A stretch of 30,807 nucleotides of DNA from positions 1 through 30,807 of the forward strand of contig JAWQRN010000363.1 of the NCBI GenBank assembly GCA_033557685.1, read 5' to 3'. The stretch is from Sperchopsis tessellata. Its lineage: Eukaryota > Arthropoda > Insecta > Coleoptera > Hydrophilidae. Each line of letters opens with the position of its first letter. Position 1 is the stretch's first letter. A program made the position numbers and the translations under genes. The notes below the pieces were generated by a model. That model did not search any database. It was given only the letters and a program-made list of their open reading frames with translations, and had not been told where the DNA came from. Positions 21,331-30,807 of the stretch are shown here, piece by piece.

Positions 21331-22280
21331 TTATTTTTTGAAAATAGCATTTGTATGCTCATACCAGTCTGATCCACCCAGTACACTAACAGTCTTCATT
21401 TGTAATAAGAAAAGCTCATGCTCATGGGAACTATTTACCAAAATCCCTATTTCATATATTAATCTGGAGTACAATAAAGCATAGAAACATATTTTTGCAG
21501 CGTTTGTTTCGATAGAAAGTTTTACTCTGTGAACTGCATAATTGTTCTTGATAAGAGCACATAACCCCTCCACATTCCCACTTCATGTTATCAGTAGATC
21601 AAGAAAGATTTCTAGAAACTTGATCTTATTTTGTCTTGCTTTGGTTAATGTCTTTTCGCATAAACTATTCATCAGCCAGACACTCACAGAACCCCCGACT
21701 TGTTTGAGTTTTTCCTGATTTATTTTCCTTATTATCTAAGTAGAGTCATTTGTAAACATTGTTATAATATAAAACTGCTATGGATCCCTGAAAAATGCCC
21801 ATAGGAATCGATCAATTGGTACTTCTGGTATTATTCATTATCTCAATCTGGCACCGATCAGACATATTGCAGTAAATTTCTACTTCAATCCATGAAAGTA
21901 ATATTAATGTACTTTTTCAAGGATAACATGCAAGATTACAAAATACAGTACCGTGCATTGCATGTTTTTCAAAAGCATTAAGAACCTGATACATCATTGA
22001 CAATATTGCATTAGCAGTAGAAAAACTTGTTTGAAAATCACTCCATAAGTCATATCTTGTAGTAGCAGAGAACACATTTGGATGGTAAAAAGCATTTGTT
22101 AATTATATAAATAATATTCTTCCTTCTTGTATTCTTGACGAACAAAAACATTTGGCCAACACTCGAATCAGGAAGAATTTAAGCTGTACCTGGCTCTGTG
22201 TCTGACCCAAGCAAAAAGAACAAGAAATCATTAAGGGAATTCACGGAAGTTTCAAAATTGATTACTTCCAGATGTCCAAC
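21331..22280 (-). mobile_element. LINE (Jockey/CR1-like) reverse transcriptase remnant A
   Basis: Minus-strand pieces in LINE order are SVGQMFLFVKN (about 22150-22125), DFQTSFSTANAILSMMYQVL and FEKHAMHGTVFCNL (about 22060-21930), MFTNDST, standing for the ADD catalytic box (near 21765), WLMNSLCEKT, and the C-terminal domain AAKICFYALLYSRLIYEIGI, LVNSSHEHELFLLQMK (21573-21331). The GVPQGS-PLLF block is missing, so the copy is internally deleted as well as frameshifted. Eroded 3' sequence may continue to about 20870. Confidence 0.8.
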
Positions 22281-22849
22281 TAACATAATGACTATATGCA
22301 TTTTTTTGTCTTTCATTCTTCCTAGAGTTCTGATAAACTTCTAGTATAATCGGTAAACTGTTTCAATATCAATATGCCTATGTATACTTTTTGAAATTGG
22401 CATTGCTTTACTTTGATACATTGTTGTTGGGTTTTCGGAAAGGAGGTCATAAAAATTAATTTATTTATCTTCGAAGAAGATGATAAGTCATGGAATAAAT
22501 ATAAAACATTATACAATTAAATAGAAAATAACAAGGACTAAAACACAAACTGTGTAAAAACATAAAAGTTCACAATAAAGTGTCACAGTTCAAAACTAAA
22601 AATTGGCAGTGGTGTAAGTGTCCATCATAAGTAGTTCTTTCACTTCTTTTTTTATAATTTTTATCATAAAACCCAACCCAACAATGTAAATAATGTTTTT
22701 TAATACATACAGAGATGGTAGTGTAAGTATCTAGTACTTCATCAATTGTACAGCATTTACTTGTAGATGGTATATTCTTTGGACATGTGGTGAGTAAAAC
22801 TAGGTTGTCTCTCTAGCTGCAACCTCACTTATGACCTGTGATATTTGTC
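22281..22849. other. spacer between two LINE fragments
   Basis: AT-rich, with the open frame 22322-22516 (minus) unrecognised. It may include eroded 3' LINE sequence of fragment B. Confidence 0.4.
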
Positions 22850-23650
22850 GGACCGCATACATCGTAGTTATCAACACGTAACAAGGGGTCCAAGTACACA
22901 CCCATAAATTTTAAACACTCTACTGTCCTGTTGTAGTTTGTGTGATCTGTAGTAAATGTGATCAATGCCTAACCAACAAAAGCTGCATCTTAGCTTGGTC
23001 ACGGCTGTTTACAACGCAGGTTGTAAGATCAGCAAATAGAATTGTGTGAAGTGGCAAAAAGGAGTGGTCCCATAATGGACCCCTTAGGCACTCAAATACT
23101 ACCTAAATGCTTCGCTTAAGTCATAGAGTAGAACATAACACTGATTTTAATTTTCAAGCCCGTTAAGCGCACATATTTCAACAGTGACAGCATGGCATCT
23201 CATGCGAGTTCTTCGCAGAATCCAAATTGGATACCTGACAGGAGTAGGTATTTTGAAACTAATCGTTTAGCTATTACTAATACTATTCTTTACAAATGCA
23301 GGAAGCACTGCAATAGAGTGATAGTGTTTTAGATCCAGCATTATTCCAGATCAACATTGAAATCATCCGCTTTGATGATTCTCGTGCTCTGTTTGAAATT
23401 TGTGATGATGTAAGCCAGTACCCATTCCAGAGTGTCACAAGTCGCTGGTTGTGATTGTCCTGTTGGTTTAAATATCCAACTATTAAACAATATGCTAGAA
23501 AGTGTGTTTCAGTAATTTCACATTACATTTCTATTGCAGATTACATTGATGTATAAACTCAAGTTGTATATGCACTTGTTTTAGTCATCAAGCCAGTGCT
23601 CACTCTTGCAAAAGGCATCTATCTGGTAACGGTTAGCCGAGTTTTTCTGA
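22850..23650 (-). mobile_element. LINE (Jockey/CR1-like) endonuclease and RT remnant B
   Basis: Minus strand reads YQIDAFCKSEHWLDD (about 23620-23585) and IIKADDFNVDLE (about 23375-23340), both endonuclease motifs of Jockey/CR1-like LINEs (SEHWL and GDFNVD). It then passes directly to RT: LSGIQFGFCEELA (about 23240), VPKGSIMGPLLFA (about 23090-23050) and the block KFMGVYLDPLLRVD (about 22910). Stops and deletions abound. It is a separate insertion from A because both carry the QFGF-type RT region. Confidence 0.8.
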
Positions 23651-24648
23651 GTGTTCATTTTGTTAGTTATACATTGTACAATTAGGGTGGCCACAGTTAT
23701 GTTTATGTTATGTTTTTAAATTTTGATTGTTTCCCTTTTATGTTCCACTTTGGCTGAGGCATGTCTCTTAAAAATGCACCTGTCTAAAACAACACCATTG
23801 GGCCATAGTTCCAGTTTCACTTTTGTAAGTTTTAATGTCATCATGAACCCTAAATTATAATTATACTAAACTTACATTTACTAATAATTTGAATAACTTC
23901 TGAAATGTTCATTCAAAGTCAAGGCAACAATGATGCCCTTCAGAAGTGGAAGTATTAGCAATAAATCTAGTCTGAAAGTTTTTATAAACCTTAACAAAAA
24001 TTTGCTTCTGCTTCATATCCCAGGGCCGGTGTCTTTGGGAGAATAATTTTATTTGCAAAATATAGTTTATAATATGAACAAATATTAACAAAACAAAACA
24101 GTTATTTCTGAATAATAAAAATACATTAAATAACAAAAAAATATATATCTAAAACATTTTTCATCTGGAATTTTTGTCTGCAAAATCATTGATTATGTCA
24201 TCGAATGAAATTTTGCTTAAAAGTTTGGATTCAACTGACATTAGAGTCATGACACTCATACATTTTGTCCAATAGAATTGTGCAAATGATTTTTATGCGG
24301 GCTAAAATTGAAAACCAAATCGGGCATTTGCGATCGGTACACACACTTCCGGTACTTGCTCATGTTACTTCTTGCGGCCAAGGTGCTTGCATTATTCAAA
24401 TGTTTATTAAAAATTTGCTAAATTTTTCTTCAAAATTATTCATTCAAAAAATGTATGTTTGTAGACAGAAGTATTATATTTTGTTTGGGTGGGACCCAAG
24501 TTGAGTGTTAGCCTCTAGGCTTCAGCTTATTCAGTATTACTGTAAATTCAGCCCTGCATTTTCTGCATGGTATACAGTGGAATGGCAGAAGTGTTATTAA
24601 ATTTTATTGCAAAAAGTTAAATTTTATACAGTATGTTCAATATAAGAG
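23651..24648. other. intergenic, nothing recognised
   Basis: Open frames 23909-24136 (minus) and 24265-24504 (+) have no recognisable domains. No clear element boundaries. Confidence 0.45.
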
Positions 24649-25289
24649 GCCCAAAATAAATAATTTATTTTCAAAATTAATTTTTTTTCTTCTAATCTGC
24701 TTCTTGCAAATGTTTGTAGTTTGTAAATTTGCATTATTGTTTTTGTTTGTTTATTTAACATCAGCCTATTTCCGCTGCTTCCTGCAATCACAGACGCCAG
24801 AGATTAGGCTTCCGCACCTGGTAATTTTGCCGAATCCAGTGTTCCAACTGAAATTGGATTCTTTTATGTACACGTGGTCTACAGTTTTATGTTCCTCCCA
24901 GAAGACAAGAATCACAAAGACTTTTCCCTAATCACAAAAAGCCTGCCGCCTGTGGGTCTCGAACCTGAGACCCCACTCTTAGTAGCCTAGTAATTAGTCA
25001 CTTAGATAATGGGACGGGTAATTTGCATTATAAAAAAAATAAATTAAGGTTTTTATAATGTGCTGAGAAAAAAGTTAAAAGTTTGACTCCTTATAGACAA
25101 TGTTAAATTAGTAACAGCCCAAAAACTTTAAATATGAATGGTGTAATTTTTAAAAACAAATTAGTGCATACTTTTTGGGTTAGCGATAAGGAATCAACAT
25201 TTAAATTATTCTTTCTGCACCCTGTATAAACTTTAATTTATTTTTCCATAAACAAAATTAATTTTGAAAATAAATTATTGAGTTTGGGC
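24649..25289. mobile_element. MITE-like element with 36-bp terminal inverted repeats, host of SINE copy 2
   Basis: 24649-24684 and 25254-25289 are inverted copies: 26 bp are identical (core AATTTATTTTCAAAATTAAT), extended to 36 bp by GCCCAAA with two mismatches between. The spacing is 641 bp, of which 294 bp are the nested SINE plus one target duplicate, leaving about 347 bp. There is no coding content, which suggests a non-autonomous DNA transposon. The true ends may lie slightly farther out, since weak similarity continues beyond GCCC. Confidence 0.65.
24738..25019 (-). mobile_element. tRNA-derived SINE, copy 2, full length
   Basis: Flanked by the 12-bp duplication AATTTGCATTAT (24726-24737 and 25020-25031). 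On the minus strand it starts CCCGTCCCATTATCTAAGTG, with A-box-like TATCTAAGTGAC (rc of 24997-25008) and a B box GGTTCGAGACC (rc of 24955-24965). It ends in an A-rich AAACAAACAAAAACA tail (rc of 24739-24753). The body shares several blocks with copy 1. At 282 bp with pol III boxes, tail and duplication, it is a textbook SINE. The open frame 24704-24931 is a by-product. Confidence 0.88.
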
Positions 25290-25814
25290 ACATCATGCTA
25301 AATGTTTTGACAACAACATTCATAAAATTGTGAATAAAAATAATATCATATCTGTCATATACGATTTTTCGCATCTAATCTTAATTTCGTATTAAGTTTT
25401 AATTGATGCCAAACAATAATTATAATCCATTGACAAATAAAAACGTTACCCTAATTATTTCACTTTTTATTTAATTTAAATTACATAGCTTCTACATAGT
25501 ATACATGTATATATATGTGATTTATCATATAGGATTCGAAGCCTTCTACCATTCATCCTGTATAGAGATGAATGATAAGGCTGGAAGATACTGAATTTAA
25601 GTTAATTTGCACTGAAGACAGTAAATTTGATCTGTAATTGTTTCCACAAGAAATTGACATAGTGTTTGAAGTCTTTTATTGAGATTATACAGTATTGTAT
25701 TAGATTTCGTAAGCATAATTCTATTATCTTATTAAATATATACTTCTACACTGTGGAAATGTTTTCTCAGATTATAAGGAAACATTTGCAAATGCTACAT
25801 TATTTTTACTAAAT
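25290..25814. other. intergenic / IFT46 3' flank
   Basis: AT-rich sequence containing the probable IFT46 poly(A) signal. Nothing else recognised. Confidence 0.5.
25675..25680 (-). promoter_or_regulatory. probable IFT46 polyadenylation signal
   Basis: TTTATT on the + strand, AATAAA on the minus strand, about 135 bases past the IFT46 stop. Position and sequence suit a poly(A) signal for a short 3' UTR. No transcript evidence is available here. Confidence 0.5.
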
Positions 25815-26112
25815 TTAATCTAGAACAAGTTGATCAGCACTTGCATTAATGGTATTAAAATTACTATTCTCCTTATTTGTATTTGCAGCTTTATACAACT
25901 GAGAATTTTTAATGGCGGCAAATAAGCTAAATAATAAATACAATGATTGAATTCGGTTCTTATAAATTGGTATCTCAAATATACAACAAACAATGTCAAT
26001 GTAATCTGCAAGAGGCCCTCCTAATTTATAGCTAGGAAAACCTTGAGATTTTAATAAGTTTTCCATTCGTTCTGGCCATTCTTCCATTAACTCATCCAGA
26101 TCAGGCATGGGG
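25815..26112 (-). CDS. IFT46: IFT46 terminal exon and stop
   Basis: Acceptor ACTTTCAG precedes 26112. The exon completes D and encodes PMPDLDELMEEWPERMENLL, then LADYIDIVCCIFEIPIYKNR, IQSLYLLFSLFAAIKNSQ and a weakly conserved tail ending LVLD. TAA is at 25817-25815. The internal ATG at 26108 is the M of PMPD, not a start. Confidence 0.95.
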
Positions 26113-28474
26113 CTGAAAGTTTAATTATTATATAAATTAGAAAATATATCCAAAAAGAATAAAGAAATGGCATTTCTAATATTTTTGAAACGTTTCTCAG
26201 TAAAACAATCGAATCGAATTATTCTTAGACATAACATTCTGAGCTAAGAATATGCATGATTTTTAAGTTAATTTAAATCTGGGACAGGAATGAAAATGTA
26301 ACAAATGCAAAATATGTGTAAAATACTCACTCTGAATATTTTACCACAGGCGATGACTTAGTGCGGTGTAAGTCACTAATATCTTTTATCCATTTATCAA
26401 TAACTTTACCATTTTTTTCAATATTTTCAACTTTTTTCACAATCTAAAACAAAATTTAATTAGAACAACATAAGAAAAATTATTGATTAACGATTTCATT
26501 ACAAAATAAAAGCTACCCACTTTCCATTCCATGTTCCAAAATGTATCTATTCATCATGGCTTTGTGCAAGCCCAAATAACACAAGGTCAATTAATACTTA
26601 TATTCAAGGTTCTGATAATAAAAGTGCAATAACAATGTTTAAAAATTGAGTTAATGATACAGAACGCATTCAAAAGGGGCAAACAAGTTCATACTCATTT
26701 TTCTTTGGATATACTTTTTATGTTGGTAACTTCACTATTTTTCTCAGTGCCTTATATTATTTTAGGTATTTGGGTTATGCTTATAGTCAATCTATAATAA
26801 CTGACAATAATTAAGGAAGTTTTGCACCATTTTTAAATAGATGCAATTATCATAATTATATACATCATACTTCATAATTTATACAAATTAAAATATCCAT
26901 CTCAAACAAATAACATTGCAGGTTAGAAAACCACCTTTTTAAATTTTTGAAGTATGATATTACATTGCTACAGCAAGTCAATGCATAGGTGATCCAAATT
27001 GGTACCACAATGTCTCATTAATGCAAAAAATATATACGAGACTCAGCCCTTACCATATTCGTTGTGTGGCTCACGTTCACAGATGAAGCTCTTAGCTGCA
27101 GATGAAGCAATGCTGGGTCACTTTGATTGGCTGCAGGTTCATCTAGGACTGTTAGCCCTAAATATGATTCATCTCCTCCATAAGGTTCTCCTGTTATAGA
27201 TATCTCTGGAGGAACAGTTTTAAGAAAAGCATCAATATCACCTACAGATGGTATGAAGTCTGGTATAAAGGGCTTAAATTTGAAATCCAAGTTAAGACTC
27301 TGTGGAGTATACCTAAAAATGAACATGTTATTAGTATAAGAATTTGTTGCTTCCTTGGCCGCCCATAAATGTATTTTGATATTTAATTAAATCAAATCTC
27401 GAACAAACCGTCCAAGTCAATATATTAAATACAGGGATCAAATTTGCATCGAAAAATTAAGGAACAAGCCAAAATTGCAGTGGACACCATGTTTCTGTCA
27501 TTAAGATATCATCAGCACTGCTCTTGTTAGTAATTAGCTGTACCCCACTTATGAATACATATTTGATTCCTTGTATATATGCTTTAAAATCGTGAGTAAG
27601 CATATTATGAGAGGTATGGCAATGTTTCAATGTTGTAATATTAAATAATGTAGGTTATATTACTATGAGCACGTACATTCTTGTATACTGTTTGGTCTTA
27701 AAAATAAACTAAAACAATAAACTAAACTTAACTTTATAGTTAGATAGACAGATATAACACTACAAAAGTCTTAATGGTTTCCAGGTTGAAGTATGCTTTA
27801 ATTGTTTGGGATCCATTCCAGGCTAAATATGTTGATACTTTGAAACGTATTCAAAGAAGATTCTTAAAGTACCTCTACATTAGGAAGTATGGTACTTATC
27901 CTGTGAGAGGTTTTCTCCAGGATAATCTTTTAGGACTGTACGGTTTTGATAATCCTTTATTTTGCAGATCGCTGGCACTCGTAGTTTATCTTTATAAATT
28001 ACTAAATGGGTTTATTGATGATTTTACGTTTTTGGCTACTATCTCGTAGAAAATTTGCGTATGCAGAATTCATTCTGGTGTACAGCAAGTTTTGCAATAT
28101 TACTTACTAAACAGTGTTAGTTCAAAAGAATAAAGCCACATAGCAGATATACAAAAGCTAAGCTGCAGTTTCACTGACGAAACTCTAGTATTTGACTACT
28201 TTTGCAATATGCTATAGTCAGATTGTGGGAAATATAATGATAAAAACTCTTCCACATTATAAGGGGTTTTGTTGAACTTTAAATGATTAAAATTCTTAGT
28301 CTTGCGAACCATTCTTTTCAAAATAAAATAGAAATGTCAAAAATACTGACATTGTATAGCTGTAGATTTTTTCCGTTTTTATATTTATGTTTAGATTATT
28401 AAATTGAATTATTATTAAATTTGTTGATCTAATGTTGCATTTTTAGTTATTTGAAATATTAATATTATTTAAAA

Positions 28475-28514
<40 letters not shown>

Positions 28515-28960
28515 TTAAGGAGATAAGTATTCTTAAATGAGGGGGACTCCAGCATAAATGTTAACCCACGGGTCCTCAGATTCTCGGTGCGCTAGTGCAG
28601 AGACCCTAACATCAGTTTGTTAAAATTGGGTTTTAGATTTGAAAAAAATTCAGTTTTAATAGAAAACCATAATAATTTTACTTACTTTAATATATATTGA
28701 AACAATTCTTTAATATCATCATTAACTTGTAAGTTTTCATATTGTGTTGGGTCATACTCTCCAGGTATAGGAGCTCTGGGCTTTTTTGTTTCACTTTCTT
28801 CCGAATCACTATCACTTGATATTTGGCCATGATCCTCACCAAAACTAGGTGAATGAATTTTTGTTATTGGTTGACGACCTGAAGGACCTGCACTTGGGAT
28901 TCTTCCTTGCTGCAATAAGGCCATAGGTGCTTGACTTAAACTGGGTGTAGTGGAAGTATT
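25815..28960 (-). CDS. IFT46: IFT46, intraflagellar transport complex B subunit, 5'-partial
   Basis: Four - strand exons, read 28960-28686, 27312-27054, 26443-26331 and 26112-25815, join in frame to 945 nt: 314 residues and a TAA stop. All three introns are GT-AG. In order they encode a low-complexity N-region with an acidic serine run (SSDSDSEESE, about residues 48-57 of this partial product), EYDP-ENL-IKELFQYILKYTPQ, the IFT46 core signature KPFIPDFIPSVGDIDAFLK, LGLTVLDEP, VDKW-like IDKWIKDISDLHR, and the C-terminal MPDLDELMEEWP to NSQLYKA segment. The order and motifs match vertebrate IFT46 (about 304 residues). IFT46 sits in the IFT-B core, carried on axonemes during cilium assembly; in insects that means sensory neurons and perhaps sperm. 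No start codon is identified: exon 28686-28960 opens in phase 0 at an acceptor, so a short 5' coding exon lies upstream. Confidence 0.95.
26331..26443 (-). CDS. IFT46: IFT46 exon IVKKVENIEK to VKYSD
   Basis: Acceptor TTGTTTTAG precedes 26443, and donor GTGAGT follows 26331. It encodes IVKKVENIEKNGKVIDKW, IKDISDLHRTKSSPV, VKYS and two bases of D. This matches the IFT46 stretch before the PMPD motif. At 113 nt it is too short for a simple open-frame scan. Confidence 0.94.
26444..27053. other. IFT46 intron (610 nt)
   Basis: GT-AG intron on the minus strand between the core-domain exon and the IVKKVENIEK exon. No repeat or frame recognised; the + strand open frame 26999-27199 is antisense to the IFT46 exon. 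Confidence 0.6.
27054..27312 (-). CDS. IFT46: IFT46 exon, core domain
   Basis: Acceptor TTTTTAG precedes 27312, and the G there completes the split K codon. It encodes YTPQSLNLDFKFKPFIPDF, then IPSVGDIDAFLK, the loop PPEISITGEPYGGDES, LGLTVLDEP and the end SHTTNM. Donor GTAAGG follows 27054 in phase 0. The loop between DAFLK and LGL is longer than in the human protein as I remember it. Confidence 0.95.
27774..28250 (+). mobile_element. LINE reverse transcriptase 3' fragment
   Basis: The frame 27774-28049 reads VSRLKYALIVWDPFQAKYVD, then LKRIQRRFLKYLYIRKYG, YPVRGFLQDNLLGLYGFDN and LALVVYLYKLLNGFID. This is the C-terminal RT region of a CR1/Jockey-group LINE (LEYAS-VVWSP and IQRRFLRFL pattern). 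Eroded sequence continues to about 28250 (HIADIQKLS, FDYFCNM). It is 5'-truncated, in the IFT46 intron, antisense to the gene. Its sequence differs from fragments A and B, so it belongs to another family. Confidence 0.85.
28479..28510. repeat. (AT)16 microsatellite
   Basis: Uninterrupted AT dinucleotide run of about 32 bases within an IFT46 intron. Confidence 0.95.
28545..28612 (-). repeat. possible tRNA-like SINE head fragment
   Basis: Minus strand reads TGCACTAGCGCACCGAGAATC, then TGAGGACCCGTGGGTTAACA, GCTGGAG. TAGCGCACCGAG resembles a D-arm/A box, and GTGGGTTAAC the left half of a T-arm/B box (GTGGGTTCGA). It differs from the SINE at 24738-25019. There is no clear target duplication, and no full cloverleaf can be drawn, so it is not a tRNA gene. 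Confidence 0.35.
28686..28960 (-). CDS. IFT46: IFT46 exon, most 5' one seen
   Basis: Acceptor TATTTCAG precedes 28960 on the minus strand, and donor GTAAGT follows 28686. It encodes NTSTTPSLSQAPM, the acidic serine stretch, then PGEYDPTQYENLQVNDDIKE and LFQYIL, ending two bases into K. The in-frame ATG at 28924-28922 could initiate only if the acceptor upstream is not used; the reading frame stays open up to the acceptor, so I treat the exon as internal. Confidence 0.92.
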
Positions 28961-29279
28961 CTGAAATAGGATCCCATTATTTAGTTCTTAAGCTAGGTTA
29001 TAGCTGAAAACATATTAATCAATATATTTGAATACATTAAGAGCTTCTGTAAGTAAGAAAGTTTGGATAGAATAGCAACATCCTAGTAGCGACCATATAT
29101 GTATATTTTTATACAGGTACGCCCAGTGGATGGTTTTTGCCACAAGCAGACGCGCTTCTTCTTACACTACTGAAATATATAAGGTTATACAGTAATTCCT
29201 CTATTTACTCCATGGAGTAAGATGGAGTGGCCATTATGAAGTAACAGAAACACCTGATGCTATTCTTAAATTACTTCTC
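28961..29279. other. IFT46 upstream intron, nothing recognised
   Basis: Immediately 5' of the first visible IFT46 exon. No convincing start exon of IFT46 found here on the minus strand. Confidence 0.45.
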
Positions 29280-30690
29280 CACACTTTAGAATTTCGTTGG
29301 TATGTCATCCACTCCTTTAGCTTCTCCATTTTTTAAACTCTTAATTGCTGTCGCAAGATCGTTTTCCATTACACTCATGAAAATTTTTCTGTCATCTCAT
29401 TCTCTTCCACATCATGATTTTATATTCAACGCAGCGTTGTCACTAAACAAGTTCTCAGAGTACTCCTTCCAACTTTCTCTTACCTTAAAATTATTGCAAC
29501 GTCCTCACTCTTCACTCCAGTAAAATTACAAATGCTCCTGCTTTAATTTAATTTGGCTACTTCCAGAACAACTTCGTACTTCCATCAAAATCATTTTGCA
29601 TTTTTTCAGTCTTCAATGGTTTCACTCTATCCTTACTTTCCTTTAAAACATTCACAGCAATTTTTTTTTTATGGTTATGTTCTTCTCGTAACTGCCTATA
29701 AGCATCCTTATTTTCTTACCGCACATGTAGATTAAACACACTTCAAAAAACATCGTTTAAAGTGCTTAATATTTCCCACATCTCATTTTTTTACCAATTC
29801 ATTACTTAATTTTTCCATATATTTGTCCTTTGCTGCTCAACTTACAATTTCTCAATTTTAATTCTTATTAACTTGATTGATATTTGCAGCATTTCTTTAT
29901 TTCTTTCTTTTCTGCATTCCAAACCAAGTGCAACAGTGGGGACAATCAAAAACTGATCTGTAGCACATTCGATGATTCTGTATACTCTAGTGTTTCTAAA
30001 AAATACCTCTCATCCTTTCACTGTAAATAATGTCAATTATGGTTTTACTTTCACTTCTTGTCCAAGTATATTTGTGTATTTTCTTATATCTGAACTATAT
30101 ATTCGGAACTAACATGCTTTTCTCCAAACAGATTTCTATCACTCTCTGCCCATTATCGTTCACTTTAGAATCCTCATATGGATCAAGTACACTCTCTGTT
30201 TCATCCCTTCTCACACCTACCCAATCATTTAAATCACATAACAGAATGACTCTCTAGGATGTGTCTGAATGCATTAATAGCTGTGTTCATCCCAAAATTC
30301 ATCTTTCGCCTCTCTTAGATCACCATCAACCTGTCCAATGGCACAAGATTAAAAACTTCTGACGGTGGACACTTAAATGAAACCAAATCAACCTAGAGGA
30401 GATACATTACTGATTTACATATGCCTTCACTCTATTGCTTGGAATTATTGGAATTCTTTTACACCCACTGTCATTCCCATTTACACCTGACCAAATTGCC
30501 AGACTATCAGTTCCAAGAACTTCTGTATGTTTCCCTTTATGCTTTGTTTCACAAACATAAAATATCCACTTTATATTTATCCATCTCCTGTATCAAATAT
30601 GTCTCTTTACCTCTTTCACTTCTTACATTCCACACCCCACCTCCAAGTTGTCATATAATATACATTGTAATTAAAGTATTGCAGCTATTT
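29280..30690 (-). mobile_element. LINE endonuclease to RT N-terminal fragment
   Basis: Minus strand reads VWNVRSERGKETYLIQEMDK, then YKVDILCL (about 30640-30550), the endonuclease start; LCDLNDWVGVRRDETES (about 30245-30195), VNDNGQRVIEICLEKS and KIHKYTWTRSESKTIIDIIY (about 30075-30020), later endonuclease blocks; then WKEYSENLFSD (about 29475) and ENDLATAIKSLKNGEAKGVD, DIPTKF (about 29370-29305), the start of RT. This order is that of an insect LINE encoding endonuclease-reverse transcriptase. Stops and frameshifts are frequent and the rest of RT is missing. The + strand open frames here are antisense shadows. Confidence 0.8.
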
Positions 30691-30790
30691 GTTACCTACA
30701 TTAAATATACAAACATAGAATAGTTTATGGAACGGTTCTTTGAACACTTACTTATTTATTTACAATTAAGTTTTTGTACAAAATCTTGTA

Positions 30791-30807
30791 GAATATATAT
30801 ATATATA
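30791..30807. repeat. TA-rich microsatellite at window end
   Basis: The window ends in an uninterrupted TA run, as it begins (1-11). Confidence 0.9.

Larger units (their letters stand above)
28251..28685. other. remainder of IFT46 intron with AT tract
   Basis: AT-rich intronic sequence holding an (AT)n microsatellite and a possible tRNA-like SINE head; otherwise nothing recognised. Confidence 0.5.

Noticed and set aside
26999..27199. + strand open frame of 66 codons
   Set aside because: Antisense to the conserved IFT46 core exon.
29302..30723. Several + strand open frames of 60-100 codons
   Set aside because: Antisense shadows of the minus-strand LINE endonuclease/RT fragment.
1..30807. 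CRISPR arrays, bacterial operons, tRNA or rRNA genes
   Set aside because: None seen; spliced genes and transposon types show an animal nuclear genome, and the tRNA-like segments belong to SINEs.

Overview
This is an AT-rich, intron-bearing window from an animal nuclear genome, most likely an insect. It holds two recognisable host genes facing each other. On the + strand is a complete five-exon MOB1/Mats gene (619-15344), the Hippo-pathway kinase co-activator. All introns are GT-AG and the spliced product is 217 residues. Its C-terminal end (TAKEAR) and several residue choices look closer to insect Mats than to vertebrate MOB1. On the - strand is the 3' part of IFT46 (25815-28960), a subunit of intraflagellar transport complex B. 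Four exons are visible and the amino terminus lies upstream, probably beyond the right edge. The genes converge, with about 10.5 kb between their stop codons.

Most of the rest is decayed transposable elements. MOB1 intron 2 (932-11974, 11 kb) holds a near-perfect palindrome (1830-1873), an internally deleted mariner (about 3780-4624), a 243-bp MITE with TTAA duplications (5225-5467), and a degenerate BEL/Pao retroelement (about 6.1-11.15 kb). Into the BEL/Pao RNase H region a tRNA-derived SINE inserted (13-bp target duplication), and into that SINE an LTR element inserted, now a 663-bp solo LTR (TG...CA, 4-bp duplication GTAC). The layers give a relative insertion order.

The intergenic region (15345-25814) carries a possible Penelope-like fragment (about 16.2 kb), a pogo/Tigger-like transposase pseudogene with one terminal repeat left (about 17.5-18.87 kb), a piggyBac-type MITE (19450-19665), two Jockey/CR1-like LINE fragments on the - strand (about 21.3-22.3 and 22.85-23.65 kb), and a 641-bp element with 36-bp terminal inverted repeats (24649-25289) that contains a second copy of the same SINE. 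The IFT46 introns and 5' side contain another LINE 3' fragment (27774-28250, +), an AT microsatellite, a possible tRNA-like SINE head, and a - strand LINE endonuclease/RT fragment (about 29.28-30.69 kb).

The two host genes do not obviously act together: MOB1 works with NDR/LATS kinases in growth control, IFT46 in building cilia of sensory neurons or sperm. I saw no sign of an undescribed multigene system. The most informative structures are the nested insertions, the SINE family and the several inverted-repeat elements. Both window ends are TA microsatellite, which suggests assembly breakpoints.
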